Assembly (NCBI GenBank): GCA_026122225.1
Contig: JANEZZ010001957.1
Span: 62,001-126,000, forward strand
Source of the DNA: Heloderma charlesbogerti
Taxonomy: Eukaryota; Chordata; Lepidosauria; Squamata; Helodermatidae
Length of the DNA: 64,000 nucleotides
Direction: 5' to 3'
Below the pieces are notes generated by a model, which saw only the letters and a program-made list of their open reading frames with translations, did not search any database and was not told the DNA's origin. How positions within the stretch are numbered: position 1 is the stretch's first letter; every line of letters begins with the position of its first letter. Shown here in pieces: positions 31,657 to 45,139 of the stretch. The translations under genes and the position numbers were made by a program.

Positions 31657-34600
31657 GTGAGTTGCATGCTGCTTTTCCCTAGTGGGCATCTAGGTGATTC
31701 CTTTTGACACACTGCTGTCCGCAAGAGTTAACCCCAGAACCTGCTGCATCGGTAGTCTTCCAGTGTCCCCAGCTACTGCTTAGCAAGCTGCCAAAAAGCA
31801 GCTTATGTGCAAGAAATGGGACTTGTGCTGCTACATGGTCAAAGTCCTGGAAAGCAGAGGTGTGGACTAGAAAGAAATACTTCTTCAAAGGCCACCCTGA
31901 ATTGCAAGACAGTGCATATCAGAATCAACATGCTTCCTTATTTGCAGATGTGTGTGCTTGATAACTGATGGCTCTGGAAATACACAATGAAATCTTGGCT
32001 GTAGTGTTGTTTGCCAGTTAGAGAAATATGTGGAATGCAGCTTCATTTGATAAGGAATGGGCAAATTAGAACATATGCAATAGTTGATAATACTGACTTT
32101 TCGGGGTAATTTTAAGTACATTTCTAAGTGGGAAGGTTTTCCATAGGGAGAACAATTAGGGTTACATTTTATTTCCTCATAATTAACCTGATTTCTCTGC
32201 TCCCTGTCCCGTCAGACATGCGCAAGTGTTCAAATGAGCTTTCCTGAAGGTAAAATAACTTCAGAGAGGGAAAGGTTGCCTGCCTTAACTAGTTATTAAA
32301 CCACCCACACAGAGAGGATTGGGATCTGAGAGTTTCAAAGCATGGCAATAGCTAGTCATTGGTTTGACCCACCCTTTCCCTTCAGTTGGAATGTATCATT
32401 TAGATCCTGGATGTGTGAGTGAGTGAGTGAGTGAGTGAGTGAGCGAGCATCCTTCTTATTGGCTCTCCTTAGTGCAATTGCTCTGCAGAAATAGTACTGC
32501 CAAGCTCCAGACATTTAAACGGATCAACTCAATTTTCATGCCGGGAGTTGCTGCACCCGTTACTACTATGTTCTATAACATTGTATTTTACAGAACCCCA
32601 TTCATCTGTTCAGTGTTGATTTTATCAGGTTATGCTTTAAAAAATCCTCTTCAGCATGTATTGTAATTGAAAATGAGAGTTTGGATGTGGGAGGCTTCCC
32701 CACCATGCTTGGCTTAGCCTGCTAGTTTCAAGAAAGGGAAGCAGCTTCTCCCTGTCAGTGCAGCTGAGCATTCATCCCCCAGCAGTTCAGGGAGGTCATG
32801 CTAAATTCTTTCTTCACCATACGCCTGTACTTTAAATAAAACCACCAGCAGCAGCAGGCAGCAGGTAATGAAATCAGCTCTGATGCACAGAGCAGTTTGA
32901 GGAGAGATTATTAGGAAGCAGGGAAGTGGTTTGATTTCTCCTTTCAAAGGGAAGCATTATCCTGAAGTGGCAGAAACATCAAAAGAGAAAGAGATGCTGA
33001 TGAAGAAAAGGTGGGGCCTCTAGAGTAGCCCCCAGAGGGAGGAACTGGGCTAGGGCAATGCTAAATTGTTGTCCACTTCAGTTCTGAGTGTGAAGGTAAA
33101 GGTGGAAGCAAAATGTTAGCTGACCACCCTCAAATATCGTTTCCTTAATCTCTTTGCTGCTATGCACTGCACATCTTGGCTGTTGCTTTGGTACCATTTT
33201 ATAAACTGGGTCGTCTTCTTCCTCGGAATAGTGAGCCCAACCAATCGCAGCTCACATAGTAAGAGTAAAGATTTGTTGAGGGCAAATGAAGCCAGCTGTG
33301 TTGCCCTCACTGTGAATTGGATGATGAGGGGTAGGAGGGAGTGTGTCCCTGTTGCCAAGACAACCAGGCTTTTGGTCTTTATATTGTTACATTGCTCTAG
33401 GGTGGATGATTTGCCTACCTTTGCTATCACTACCTCTACACAAATGGCCAAACACTTGAACCTCCTTTCTCAGACCCCCACAAAAATCTCTGAAAGGGGG
33501 GTGGCAGCTGCATTTTGCAGCTGCTGAAAGGTTTTGAGAACTTCCTCACACTTTTTGGCTCAGCCAGAGTCTAGATGCCCATCCTAAGAGGGTCTTAGTC
33601 TTCTTCTGCAGTAAGAATAATGGAATTATTTTGGATATAGGGCATGGCTCCATTTTTGAGTGTTGACTTAGCATTTCTTAATTGTTTTGCTTTTGAGCAA
33701 TCAATTGATGGATTAATGAGCTAAAATGTGTATTGCAGTGTTTTAAACAATAGCTTCACTAAATAGTACAGACACACTGTTAATGATTTGGAAATTCCTG
33801 TTAAAGGCATTGGCTAAATCAAGAGAGAGAGATTTTGTGTGTGTGGCAAGTCTGTGTCATGAGCATGAAACACACTTTTATGGGGACAGCTCCAGTTAAA
33901 ATTTGATAAATCCAATTTTGTAACCTAAAATTGTTAATCAGATAATCTTATGATTACCCATGGGTTATGTCAGTGCTTTTTCATAGTCTGAAAGCATTAC
34001 TATTCAGCCCACAACTGCCAGTGTTGTGGATAGAGTGGTAGATTTGCAATAAGTTACATTTGGTGAAAGGGCTGACCAGCCAATTTATAAAAGTAGGGAG
34101 AGTCATTGTAATCAAGATCATACCCATGTTCAGACTGTACACACAGCTCCACAAGGCAGCGCTTGCAACCAATCATTATGATTTAGGTAGCATACTTCTA
34201 ACAAAATATAATATGTGGATTACTTCTCATTACTTACTGTGAATTTGCCTTTCAACATCTGTTCTCTCCCCCCCCCCCTCCATTTTCTTCTATAGTATAT
34301 ATGGGTATGGTAGAGCATTTGCGTGAGTTTGCTGGTCACTCTCCTAGATAGATGGTTTTCTCAATGGATGGTGAAGTCATTTAATTGCACAACACCAGAA
34401 CACCAGTCTTACGACAGCCTTTAAATTATTGCTGTGATTTGTGCTGCCCATTTAGGGCATGTTCATACATTCAGTTTGGAATCTTCATGCAACTTTGCTT
34501 TCAAGCTGCTGTAGCAATGCTGCTGTATTACACTATTCACAAATAGTCAATCTTGTGCTGTCATACCACATTACCATGCATTTCCTGTCTAATCCCCCTA

Positions 34601-35164
34601 TTCAAACGTTTTTTTCCTTTTGCTATGATTGTATGTCTTATGGCCTCACTTGGTGGTCATAAATTATGAAGCTATTGGACTTCTGTTGCTCAGTAATACT
34701 GATTTGTGTAGAGCTACTGGCTTTATTTTCATTTTTTATTCTGTTTTTCATTCCTTTATTTTAAACATGATTTTTTAAAAAAAACATATAAACCTAGAAG
34801 GAGTTTACAAAATTACCATCAACCACAGAAATCACCAGTACCACACCATGATCCCAAGTGCTCCATTGTTCTGTTCTCTGTACACCTGGGTATGTACAGA
34901 GTCCTCTGACACAAGTAAATAAAAATGGTACAGTTGCTTTAAGTGGCTCTAGTTTTTTTAAAGCAGGAATAAGTATGTCTGAGCCTTTCCAAGCCACTAC
35001 TACCTTTTATCATGATCAAATCACATTTTAGTATGCATAATCTGATACAAGGAGTAAGATCTGAAGTGGCCTTCATTGTTAACATAAACTTGCACATATA
35101 CCCACCAGGATACCATCCAAATTTTGTAAATATCCGGCTTTCATTTAAATATGACAGCCACATT
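31657..35164. other. ARMH3 intron, first part
   Basis: The start of the 27.8-kb intron that runs to 59440. No exon-like or coding structure was recognised here. Only simple repeats, such as the (TGAG)n at 32415-32448 and a C-run near 34268-34279, stand out. Open frames such as 33116-33451 on the minus strand overlap opposite frames and lack motifs. Confidence 0.55.
32415..32448. repeat. (TGAG)n microsatellite
   Basis: About eight uninterrupted TGAG units with one C substitution near the end. Confidence 0.95.
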
Positions 35165-35423
35165 AGAGAGTCAGTGTGGTGTAGTGGCAAGAGTGTTGGA
35201 CTAGGAGCTGAGGGATCCGGGTTCTAGTCCCCCTCGGCCATGGAAGCTCACTGGGTGACTTTGGGCCAGTCACAGACTCACAGCCCAACCCACCTCACAG
35301 GGTTGTTGTTGTGAGGATAAAATGGAGAGGAGGAGGATAATGTAAGCCGCCTTGGGTTCCTTGCAAGAGGAAAAAAGGCGGGGTATAAATGCAAGCAAGC
35401 AAGCAAGCAATAAATAAATAATA
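35165..35423 (+). mobile_element. tRNA-derived SINE, third copy
   Basis: Starts gagagtcagtgtggtgtagt and shares the A-box, B-box (gggttctagtcccc) and cctcacagggttgttgttgt core with the copy at 14.6 kb. The tail is (GCAA)n followed by (TAAA)n. It has no clear flanking duplication. Confidence 0.85.
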
Positions 35424-35619
35424 ACCCTTCCCTTCTAGAGCTTGAATTCCAGGATCACTGATGATGATTTCTTGCTGAAGTAGTGGTTTTATTACTTTTA
35501 GTACACACTGTGCTAGTTTACAGTTGAAGTAGCACACAGGAGTTGTGTAATATCTTTTGACAGCTTTAGAGCATGCATATGACAACATTAATTGTACCCC
35601 AGAAATATTCCTGCTTAAC

Positions 35620-35660
<41 letters not shown>
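35620..35660. repeat. (GA)n microsatellite
   Basis: About twenty GA units with one AAA interruption. It creates artefactual Glu-Arg or Ser-Leu runs in translation. Confidence 0.95.
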
Positions 35661-37289
35661 CACAGTGTTAAGCCTCAGAGCAATTGCTTTAGTGCGTTCC
35701 ATTAAATTTAATGTATTGGATACAATAAAACAAATGTCACTGGAGCAGGACAGAATGAGTAAAAAAAGCCATCTCAGAGATGGGATTGGTTCACTATATG
35801 CTAGGGGCAGTTTAACTTTTTATTTTTTCAGATTTTTTTTTTGTCCTTTGTTTGCAAGGTATTTCATAAATGCATCCAATTTCTCATTTGTTTTTCATAA
35901 CATGAACAAACTGTGGCTATTCAGGGCAGCAAATATACTTTGGCCATTGTGCTTTCTGAGACTTCCATCTGTCAAGAGCAAAGTGTAGGACTGAGGCTGG
36001 TAGTTTAGAAAACATCTGCAAGTACAAGCGTCTTAATTTAGTTTAGCAGCAAAATGTAGACTGCACTGATAAGAAGGGGAACGCAGATTAGAGATTTCTG
36101 TGTGAGATAGCCAAAGTAAACTACTCTTTTTAAATTACTGACTGAAAATTAATTGGGTTCTGCTACTGCAAACTATTAAATTGCAAAATATGTGTCAGTT
36201 TTCCCAGAGTGGATATGTGATCTGGTCTGCTGAGTGAGAAGACAACAGCCTTGCCTTGTCAAGTAAGAAGAGCATTCTAGATCTTTCAGGACTGCCCGTC
36301 CCATCACACTTTGACTCTTCTAAGGAGAAGTGCTCTCATCCTCCTAGCCCTGCCTCATACTTAGGAAGCAGGATCTGCGCTGGGCTCCTCAGCGACCTAC
36401 CACAAGTGCTTGTAGTTGTTACTGATTTGAGTTTTAATTTTTATTTCCCTTTTATTAGTACTTATCTCCCTCCCTTCACCTGACATATCCTAGAAAGGGG
36501 CAGTGATATTTCAAACAGGTGAGAGTAGCTTTGAGGGTGAATTGTAGCAGCAGCAGCACCCCCCCCCACACACACACACATTCAAGCCTTCTGCCACAGG
36601 GTCAACTTCTTCAGGAAGTGAGCAACGATACCTGCTTTCCTATCGTTACTTTACCACCTTCCCATCCTGCTAAGTGTGATTGGGCAGCGATGCAGCAGGG
36701 AAATGTACATTGCTTCAGATGGCAATAAAGTGTGGCTTTTTAACATCCAAATGGGACGTAGGGTTGTTTCATATGATTAGGTCATTTGTACCTCCCTCTA
36801 TGTGTTGGTTGCTCCATGTGGTGAGATTTGGTGAGCACTGACTTGTGTGAAGTGATCTTAAGAATAGGATTGTTCTGGTAAGCAGGCAGCCTTCACTGAG
36901 AATGGGCACAGAGACTAGCCAATCTGGTATTCAGGGCTGGAAGCGGAGAGGAAAACAAGATTTACAATTCCACAGTTGCCCTGTTTTAATTTTTACCAGT
37001 GTAATAGTACTAACTATTTAAAGGTTCACACTTCCTAAGGAATAGAATGTCAGGGCCAGACTCTGGATAGCAGTCAGAGATGAGTCAGGATAGCCAGGAA
37101 CCATGAGACAAAGCCAGAAATTAGGAGGACTGAAGAGTAAGTTGGGACCAAAGGGCAAAATGAGAAGTCTTAGGGTGCTCTTGAATCCAGCCTTGTCTCT
37201 AGAGGCACAGGTGGACTTGGTGGCATGGAGCACCTGTTATCTGCTTAGGCTGACATACCAACTACGTCCTTATTGGACAAAGATAGCCT
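35661..37289. other. ARMH3 intron, no recognised gene
   Basis: About 1.6 kb. A (C)n(CA)n simple repeat lies at about 36559-36580. No exon or repeat family was recognised elsewhere. Confidence 0.5.
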
Positions 37290-37957
37290 AGTTACAGTTA
37301 TCTATGCTCTGATAACTTCTCATCTGGATTACTGCAGTGCATTATACATGGACCTGCCTTTGAAAACAGTCTGGAAACTTCAGCTGATCTGAAATAGGGC
37401 AGCGAGATTGTTAATGGGGACTGGCCGATGTGATAATATTATGCCAATACTTTTCCATCTGCACTGGCTGCCAGTCCATTTCCAGGCCTGATTCAAAGTG
37501 CTGGTATTAACATTCAAAGCTCTGAACAGCTTGGGGACAGGTTACCAGAAAGATTGTCTCCTCCGATATATACCTGCCTGGACCCTAAAATCATCCTCAG
37601 TGGTCCTTCATGAGCCCCCGCCAAAGAAAATGAGGTGGGTGGCTTCTAAGGAGAGGACCTTTTCTGTTGTGGCATCCCAGTTGTAGTATGAGCTTCCCAG
37701 AGAGGCTTGCCTGGTGCCTATGTTGTGCTCGTTTTGGCACCAGGTGAAGACCTTATTTCCCCAGACATTTGGTCTTTCAGTTTCTGTTATTTTAAATCTG
37801 TTACTGTATTTTAAAAGTATTTTTATGTTGTACTGTAGCTTTAGAATTGTAAACTTTTATATTGTATCTTATGTTGTATTTTATGATTGTAATTGTTGTA
37901 ACCGCCCCTCCCCGAGAACTTCGGCTGTTGGGCAGTATGTAATAAATAAATAAATAA
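37290..37957 (+). repeat. L2 LINE, 5'-truncated
   Basis: The longest L2 fragment on the + strand. It carries the end of the reverse transcriptase ORF, readable in pieces as ITSHLDYCSALYMDLP, LHWLPV, FKVLVLTFKALNSLG and TFSVVASQL, typical of vertebrate L2. It is broken by stops and small indels. A T-rich 3' UTR ends in ccgcccc...ttgggcagtatgtaa and (TAAA)n at 37957. Confidence 0.85.
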
Positions 37958-40867
37958 TCAGGACCAAAAGACAAAAATAGGACTGGAGGTCAACCAAAGA
38001 ATATAGGAACATGCCAGAGCTTAGGAAGACCTTGTTGCTCAAGTAAGCTTAACTGGAACAGTATGGCCTCTTACAGTCCTTCCTCTCCAGGCAGATCTAA
38101 TGGGCGGGGTCACCTCAAGGCCTGGGCATACGTAACTGCCTTGGCAGTTGCTGCAACACACAGTTCAGTGGCTCACCACATAGTGCAACCACACAGAGAC
38201 CCAAAGGTTCCCAGTTTGAACTCTGGCAGCTCCTGATTTCCTTGCTATACGCAGAGGCTTGGAAACAACCATTTTAGGAGCAATGGAAAGATCCAACCAA
38301 TCATTAGAGTAGGAAAATCCTAATATATTTCTTGCCAATAACAGCTTCAGAATTATTAAATAAATGTCTGTCTGTTCGCTGCTATCTGAGCACTTAAGGC
38401 TCAGAAAATGGCCTCTGCTTTTGTTTACCTGTAGTAGAACTAATGTTGGAGCATCTGTGTGCTGCAAAGAGGGTTCAGACTCTGTGTTTCTGATGCTCAG
38501 ATATAGCATAGTCTAGCTAAGGTACCAGGTGCTTTTTACTGCAGCAATCTAGGCGTAGAGGCCTGGGTTTGAGGTGGTTTTGGATCCATATCATGAGCTA
38601 AAAGGTCCAGGACCTAACATCCAGTATGTAGTGTGCATTTCTGCTGTCACACTAGCAAGCTCAATTCAGCTATCAGCGTATTTGTTCCAAGCTGTCCTTT
38701 ACAACAGTAGGTGCTATCTTATGTGTACCATCCATGTGTTCAAGTTCTTCATGAGAATGCAGGCACAGAAGCACTTATGGAGGCTGCTCTGCTATTGTTG
38801 ACTGCTCCCTAAACACTCACAAAAGCCTGGACAGCTTTCAAAAGCATTGCATGATGTTCCTAATTCTAGGCTATATTTCTAGAGAATATTTTGTTTACTG
38901 TTTAGGTATGTTGTAACTTCCCATGAGCCTTTGTGATAGGGTAGGTTCAGTCCCAGTAAAATTGCTGCCACTGAAATACCAACTCAAGAATTCTGTAGCA
39001 GATTTTTAACCTATTCTCTTCTTATAATCTGAATTCAGAAAGGTACTGAGTTGTGGACTAGTGGTCAGAGCACACTCATTGGTGTTCTCTGGGTGGGCTC
39101 ATAGGAAAATCCTAATAATCTCCATTATTTGATTACACCAAATGGAGTAAGGTATATTTATGCTTTCCTAACACTGAGGTTTAATGTGCTGGGATTTGTG
39201 AAGCACATAGAAGTTTTTATGATGTTGTCAAATTCAAAGTGATGTTGTTGATTAGCCCTGTCATTAACCATCTGCTCCTGCTGGCTAAAGCACCACTGAA
39301 GATTGCAGAAGAAAGATCAAAAGAATCTGTTTTTAAGAGAGATCAAATTACAACATTTTGCATCTGAAACGAAAAGAGGGACTGTCACTTGTCAAGCTTT
39401 TATGAACATTTGATTATCTGCATTTTTCTGTTTTATGTCTTCCCTGAAACCAAGGGAACAATAGGCACCAGCTGCTTCCAGGCATCAGCTTTAGTGGCAT
39501 GCCCATGATGTCTCATGTCTGTCTTCAGTATTAAGGCCTAGCTACACTGGGTCAGTTGTTTGAATGCATGCAGTATGTTTGGGCCATCTGAAAAGAGACT
39601 GCGTCTTTGTCCCTCTTTGCTTCCCCAGGATTATCTGCCCTGCGTGGGTGACAACCATTTACCAAAGTGACAAACTAGGCTATCTGATTTTTATTTTTTT
39701 CCTAGCAGCGGGAAGCAAATCAGCTGCCTAGAACATCAGAACAATTGCTTGTGAAGCAAAAAGGTGCCAATGTCTGTAGGAAAACCACTTTAAAGCAGGA
39801 GCATGAACACTGCTTTGGTGGTTGGTTTGCTTCTGACTTCCAGATGCTATGAATTAAGTTCAAAGGTATAGCCAGCAAAAGCCTGCCAGCCTCAAGGTGC
39901 TAAAAGGGAATGCTTTTCCTTTCACATGAAGGGAATCATGCACATCTGTGCTGAGATGTGTCACTCTTCTCTGTTTTACCTGTCCTGGGGTCCCAGGGGA
40001 TTGAACAATGTCAAACACATGGAGAGCTAAGTATAAAACAGGCCACAACTTTATTAAATAGAGGGCTTCTAAAACTTTGTAAAGAAGGCAGGGACAAGGC
40101 AAATGCTGCAGGCAAGAAACAAACAACTTCATCCTGGAATCCTACCTTTCCTTAAAGGAGAACAGATGGCTGTCTCCACCTGCAGCACCTCCTCCTGGTA
40201 GAAGTGAGGGTTGAATTCTAAACACCAGGGGGAGAAATGGCCCTGTCTTTTGAATAGGATTCTGTTTTTCTGAAGCCACTTTTTCTTATCCCTGTCCCTT
40301 CCCCTCTGTGGTCTCCAGGACCGAGGAATAAGGGAAACAAAAAAGCAGAGGGGTTTCCTCTCCTCACCACTGCCCTGTGTTGGGAGACGGTGAAAAACTC
40401 CAGTGAGGTGCTTTATACCTGTAATATGTGGTGTGTCTTATTCCAGTTCTCATGGTGGGAGATTGCTGGACTAACAACACTTTACAATGTGGGTGGAACA
40501 CCCATTCCTCCTTCTACCAAGGGCTGAACAGCAGTTGCTGTTGCTAGCGGCATCAGCAGAGCAGAAATACACAATTTCCCAGGATACCAGCATGCAAGTG
40601 GAGGGAGTCAGACTCACGATTGGAGCCAAGGTATCCAAGCCAGTGGCTACTGCCACTTCCCCAGACTTACCTAAACTTGAATTGACAGGGTGAGTTGTCT
40701 TAAATTAATTCTGAACAGAGATTTATCAGCACACTGAATAACCTAGCTCCCAGAACTTGTTGGGTGAATGGGTTGTGCCCTCTGTAATCTAGGACTGAGT
40801 GATCCTCTGCCAGAATAAACCATATTTATACAAAAGTAATTGTTTAGATATTTTTAAACAGGTAGCG
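37958..40867. other. ARMH3 intron, no recognised gene
   Basis: About 2.9 kb. An open stretch at 40487-40693 ends close to a gtgagt string, but it matches nothing I recognise and lies between two exons whose protein is contiguous. No repeat family was recognised. Confidence 0.5.
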
Positions 40868-41103
40868 GGCTGGTTTGCATGACACAACAGCCCTCCATGG
40901 ATTAATTTACCCATGGGGGCTGTTGCATTGTGCTGGGTGCAGATGGGTTATTTGAAGGTTGTCTAACCCTTGAACAATCCCTGCTGCCTGGGTTTGCATG
41001 ACATGACAAGCTATGGCAAGCCAGGCACCCTGCAGGTGCCCAGAACAACACAACAGGCCCTGTGGGTAAATTAATCCACGGTGGGCTATTTTATAAACCA
41101 GGT
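40868..41103. repeat. Fold-back element of about 236 bp
   Basis: Arms of about 75 bp are inverted to each other. The left arm has ggattaatttaccca and ggctgttgcattgtgctggg; the right arm has gggtaaattaatcc and cccagaacaacacaacaggc. The ends carry ggtttgcatgacacaacagc, similar to the 28.4-kb MITE end. No coding content. Confidence 0.65.
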
Positions 41104-43154
41104 CAGTGTGAGTCCTGTTCCTTCTCTTTAATTCTTTTATCAATTACAAAAATATCTATAGTATATCTATAAAAATAATATAAGCATTAAAAGAATAGAA
41201 ATGAATCATGTAGTAAACTCCAATATCCCTCACTCTCTATTTTAAGTCGCGTTGGCTCAAAACTTGGGGACAGGCAGTTTGTCCCAGACAGAAAGTTCCA
41301 ACTCTCTTTGCTCCGTCCTTCCTCTTAACAGTTCTTCTCTGTTATCAAAAATTATACCATGCAGCCTAATCACTTCTGGAAGGAGGATTTATTTTGTCTC
41401 TGCTTTCCAAAGCACTTGGGCACCAATTAACAAAATAATATGGCCTTTCCATCTTGCGACTGCCTCCAGCTTTGTAAGCATGTCTTGAGAAAAAAGGAGA
41501 GAAGAGGGCAAATGGGCAAACACAGCTCTTGGTTCAGCATGGCATCTATTTCATTTCTGTATAAGCCAGTTTCCACTAGTATGAACACAATTATCAACCA
41601 TATTAAATGAGATCAATGTGGGCTGTGACAGGGTGAAGACCCCTCCAAAGACTTCAATTCTCCCAATAGGAGGAAATGGTCTGAAACACATCTTCATATG
41701 AGTTCCAAAGTTGATAAGCAGATCTTCGGATTAATTAGTGAATCCTAAGGGAGCCCCACACAGTTGTGAGCCTGTTTGGAGGGGGAACCCACCTCCTTGG
41801 ATGAGAGAGCACAAAGCATTTGGTTGGCCACTGTGGCTCAAATGAGCAAACTAGAACTATGAATTATGCACTTAGTGCTGCTCGCCTAGCACAAGGTCTT
41901 GGGAAGTGTGTATTCTGATATACCTCAGGAAAAGCATATGCGAACAGGTACAGAGAATGGAGTTTTCATCTCTCCACAGAAAAGGCGAAGATCATTCTCC
42001 AGTGGTTGTGGAGTGGGGTAGTGTTAATTTTGAAGTATGTGTGATTGTGCTTATTTCTAGTAAAGCCTCAAGCTAAATTGCCTAGAAAGGGTGGCAGGAC
42101 TTTGGTAATGGTCTGTAGGAAGGAGCTTTTCAAGTGAGCTGCTGAAATTAGGTGAAACCAGTTGAATGCTGCAGAACAAGGTCTTCTACAGTTTCCTGGG
42201 ATCAGGAGATCTTAGTCAGCTTCATTTTTCAGTTTAAGTTAAACTAGCAAATTATAACAAGGTATATGTATGAATAACCAGTTGTGGAGCAAATCCCCTT
42301 GAAAGTGCTTTGCATCCATTGAACCAGTGTAAACGACAGGCTCTATGGCCAGGTATCTATCCTGCCAAGACTAATGAGTCCTTTCTGTCATTTGGCTTGA
42401 GTTCGTACAGTAGATTGGCAAATAAATGCAAACATTAACTGGAACAACATTCCAATATTCCTGAGTGCATGTATATTTGCATGTGCGCATTTGGAACATT
42501 GTACTATATTTTGAGATAATTTGCAAGTACATGAGCGAAGTACAGGTCAGCCACTCAAGTGAGATGCTGTTGGTGAAACAAATGCTTTGATCCTGTCTCT
42601 CCTGCTGTGCCCTTAGTGTCTGGCATTGGGGAGGCTGCGCCTGTGTACTTCAGGGCTTGGATGCTTGCTAACAGGGATGCTGGATAAGCCATGGAAGTGT
42701 CCATCCTGTGGCCTGGATCCAATAGGAAACCACCTTAGTTACTGAGGAGGAGAATAGCAGGCAAAGCCTTCTGGCAAATATTAAAAACTTACATTTTGCA
42801 GAAGCATTTGTGATATATTCTCAGTATAAATTAAAAGCCTCAATACTGGATCTTTTAATACAGTGTTTTGACCTAACTGAAGTAGCAGAGGAATGGGACT
42901 TACGGGAGTGGTGGGCAGTAAGAATTTAGGGCCAGGGATTGGGTACATTGTAAAGAGAAAGCAAGAGGAAGTAAGGAAACAAATGAATCTGATCTGGCAA
43001 ATGAAGCTGAAATTGAGAGCTCTCTCTAATATGTGGGCCTTTAGCCGAAACTGTTTTCATGTGTGTGAATTACTTTTTCACTAGGTATTTGCCTCTGTCC
43101 TCCCACCTGCCTTGTGTTTCAAGAAGTTTCAATGGTGGTGGCATTTGTAGAGCT
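41104..43154. other. ARMH3 intron, no recognised gene
   Basis: About 2 kb with no motif, exon or clear repeat recognised. Confidence 0.5.
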
Positions 43155-43267
43155 TGTTTTTATTTTTATTGATTTTGTTGCCTTACTGTATTTTTATGAT
43201 GTAAGCTATCTTGAGAGGGTTATACCATTAAAGGCAACCTAAAATATTTTTGAATAAATAAATATAT
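43155..43267 (+). repeat. L2 LINE 3' end
   Basis: gtaagctatcttgagaggg followed by a run to ttttgaataaataaatata, a diverged L2 terminus with its (AATA) tail. Confidence 0.55.
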
Positions 43268-43516
43268 CTTGGCTCTGTGAAGTATGATCTGGTGAAGTAT
43301 GAAAGATCTCTAGATCTGAGTATGATTTACAAATCTGTTTTTATTCCAGCTTTTCTGTACAGAATTAGGTTATGCTGTGAAAGTGCACTGGAATTTGCAA
43401 AAACTCTCCTCCCCGCAAAGGCACCTATTGTCTTTTACTAAGAAATGTATGTCATCCCTACACTGCTGATGTAGAGTGGTAAATAAGTTTGCAGGGATGG
43501 TCACCCACCCCATTAA

Positions 43517-43760
43517 TTAATTAATTAATTACATTTCTATACTGCCCAATAGCCGAAGCTCTTTGGGCAGTTTACAGCAATTAAAACCACAAAATACAGC
43601 ATGAAATACAATATAAAATTTAAAAGTTTAAAACTACAGTATAAAAGTAAAACCGGAATAAAACCTAGCAGCAATGCAGAGATTTAAAATACAATAACAG
43701 ATTTTAAACAACAGAACTAAAATGCCTGGGAAAATAAAAAGGTCGTCACCTGGTGCCAAA
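43517..43760 (-). repeat. L2 LINE 3' end, minus strand
   Basis: (TTAA)n-type start, then ctatactgcccaatagccga and ctttgggcagtttaca, matching the inverted L2 end at 26.7 kb. The A-rich body fades near 43760. Confidence 0.7.
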
Positions 43761-45000
43761 AATCCCCTGTCCTGAGGTTCACTTAGGTTCTCACCCCTCC
43801 TCACCCTCACTCCCCTGCTACTTGATTCTCTCCCCACCCCCCATGCATATCTTACATGCATGCATGGAATGGGACCAGGGTGCCACAACACTTTAAAGGA
43901 GGAGTAGCAAGATCTGTTCCCTCTAGGAAATGCTGCAGTAGCCCTGCCCTCTGCTCTCTCTAGGTTAATAGTCACCCAAGTACCCCTCTCCACACTCTGG
44001 AACTATACTTTCCCTCTCTTCGTATAGTGGGAAAGGATTAATGTAAAGCGCCCAGTAGGGCACTTTGGGAATTGCTAGTCACTATGTCTCACTCTCTGCT
44101 GGAGGGAAAGACAGCACACTGCCATATTTCCTTGTGCAGAAACACAACAGGGCGCTTAGGCAGCTGCTAGCCTCTGTATGCTCCCCTTCTAAAGTTTTAG
44201 TTGTACAGTTGGAAGGAAGTGTGAATTTCAACATAAACAGTCTCCAGAATGTAGCCTTGTCAGGTACAGCTGTGTTCTGGAGGCAGGGCTCAGGACTGTT
44301 CCTTCCTCCTCTAGGGTGTGCAGACCTCTGTCCTTTGCATGCCTGTACTTATGGGACAATGTATCTGTGAACTGGTGATGCTGCTGAAAAGATGCTGCTG
44401 CTGAAGGGATGTCTCAATCAGAAGAAAATCCTAAAAGGCACAGGAGCTCTTGGGCCTGAGACAGGCTCATTAATAGTTCTGAAAGTCTCAGCAACAGTTT
44501 CCCTTTTGTGCGGGATTTCCCATGCATTGCTTTTACAACAGTAGATTTATAAACAACAAAAAGATTATGCTAGGAACATGTTGGATGAATATCTGTTTCT
44601 CTTAGTGCATTCAGCACCTGGAAACTAGCAAGATAGTCAGCTATACAGCTTTATCCCTCTGCTGACTACTGGTAGGGTAGGGTCTATGTTGAGGGTACCA
44701 TATGTTTGCTTGGCACTGCTAAAACTGGCCCGCTTGCACTGGGTGCCACTACAATCAGCTTGTGAATGCCTTGCTCCAGTGAGGCAAGCAAAAAAAAAAA
44801 AAATCCTCCCATAAGCAAGAGAATAGTTGATCTTCTTGTCAAACAGGCAGATGGTCTCATAAACAATTTTTGCCATTCCTCTGCAATAATTAAAGCATCT
44901 GCTCTCTCCTTTAAGGGAATTTTGGTTTGGGACAGCAGAATCTGTCTCTGCCTTCTCCATGACAAAACGATCTAGAGGTCTTCCTGATACATTCCTAAGC
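43761..45000. other. ARMH3 intron, no recognised gene
   Basis: About 1.2 kb. An A-run lies near 44790-44803. Overlapping opposite-strand open frames at 44637-45044 have no motifs. Confidence 0.5.
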
Positions 45001-45139
45001 CAGCCTTCCCCAAACTGGTGCCTGCCAGATGTGTTGGATTGCAACTCCCAGAATTCGCAGCAAACATGGCCAATTGACAGGGATTATTGGTGTTGTAGTC
45101 CAAAAGATCTGAAGGGCACCAGGTTGCATTCCCCTGGGC
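45001..45139. repeat. Palindromic hAT-like MITE
   Basis: Left arm cagccttccccaaactggtg and ttggattgcaactcccagaa; right arm tgttgtagtccaaaagatct and agggcaccaggttgc. Complete but diverged. Confidence 0.8.

Noticed and set aside
35557..35988. 143-codon open frame with Glu-Arg repeats
   Set aside because: The Glu-Arg run is produced by a (GA)n microsatellite, and the rest has no motif.
40487..40693. 68-codon open stretch ending near gtgagt, possible extra exon
   Set aside because: The ARMH3 protein is contiguous across the exons at 31.6 and 59.4 kb, the peptide matches nothing recognised, and no convincing acceptor precedes it.
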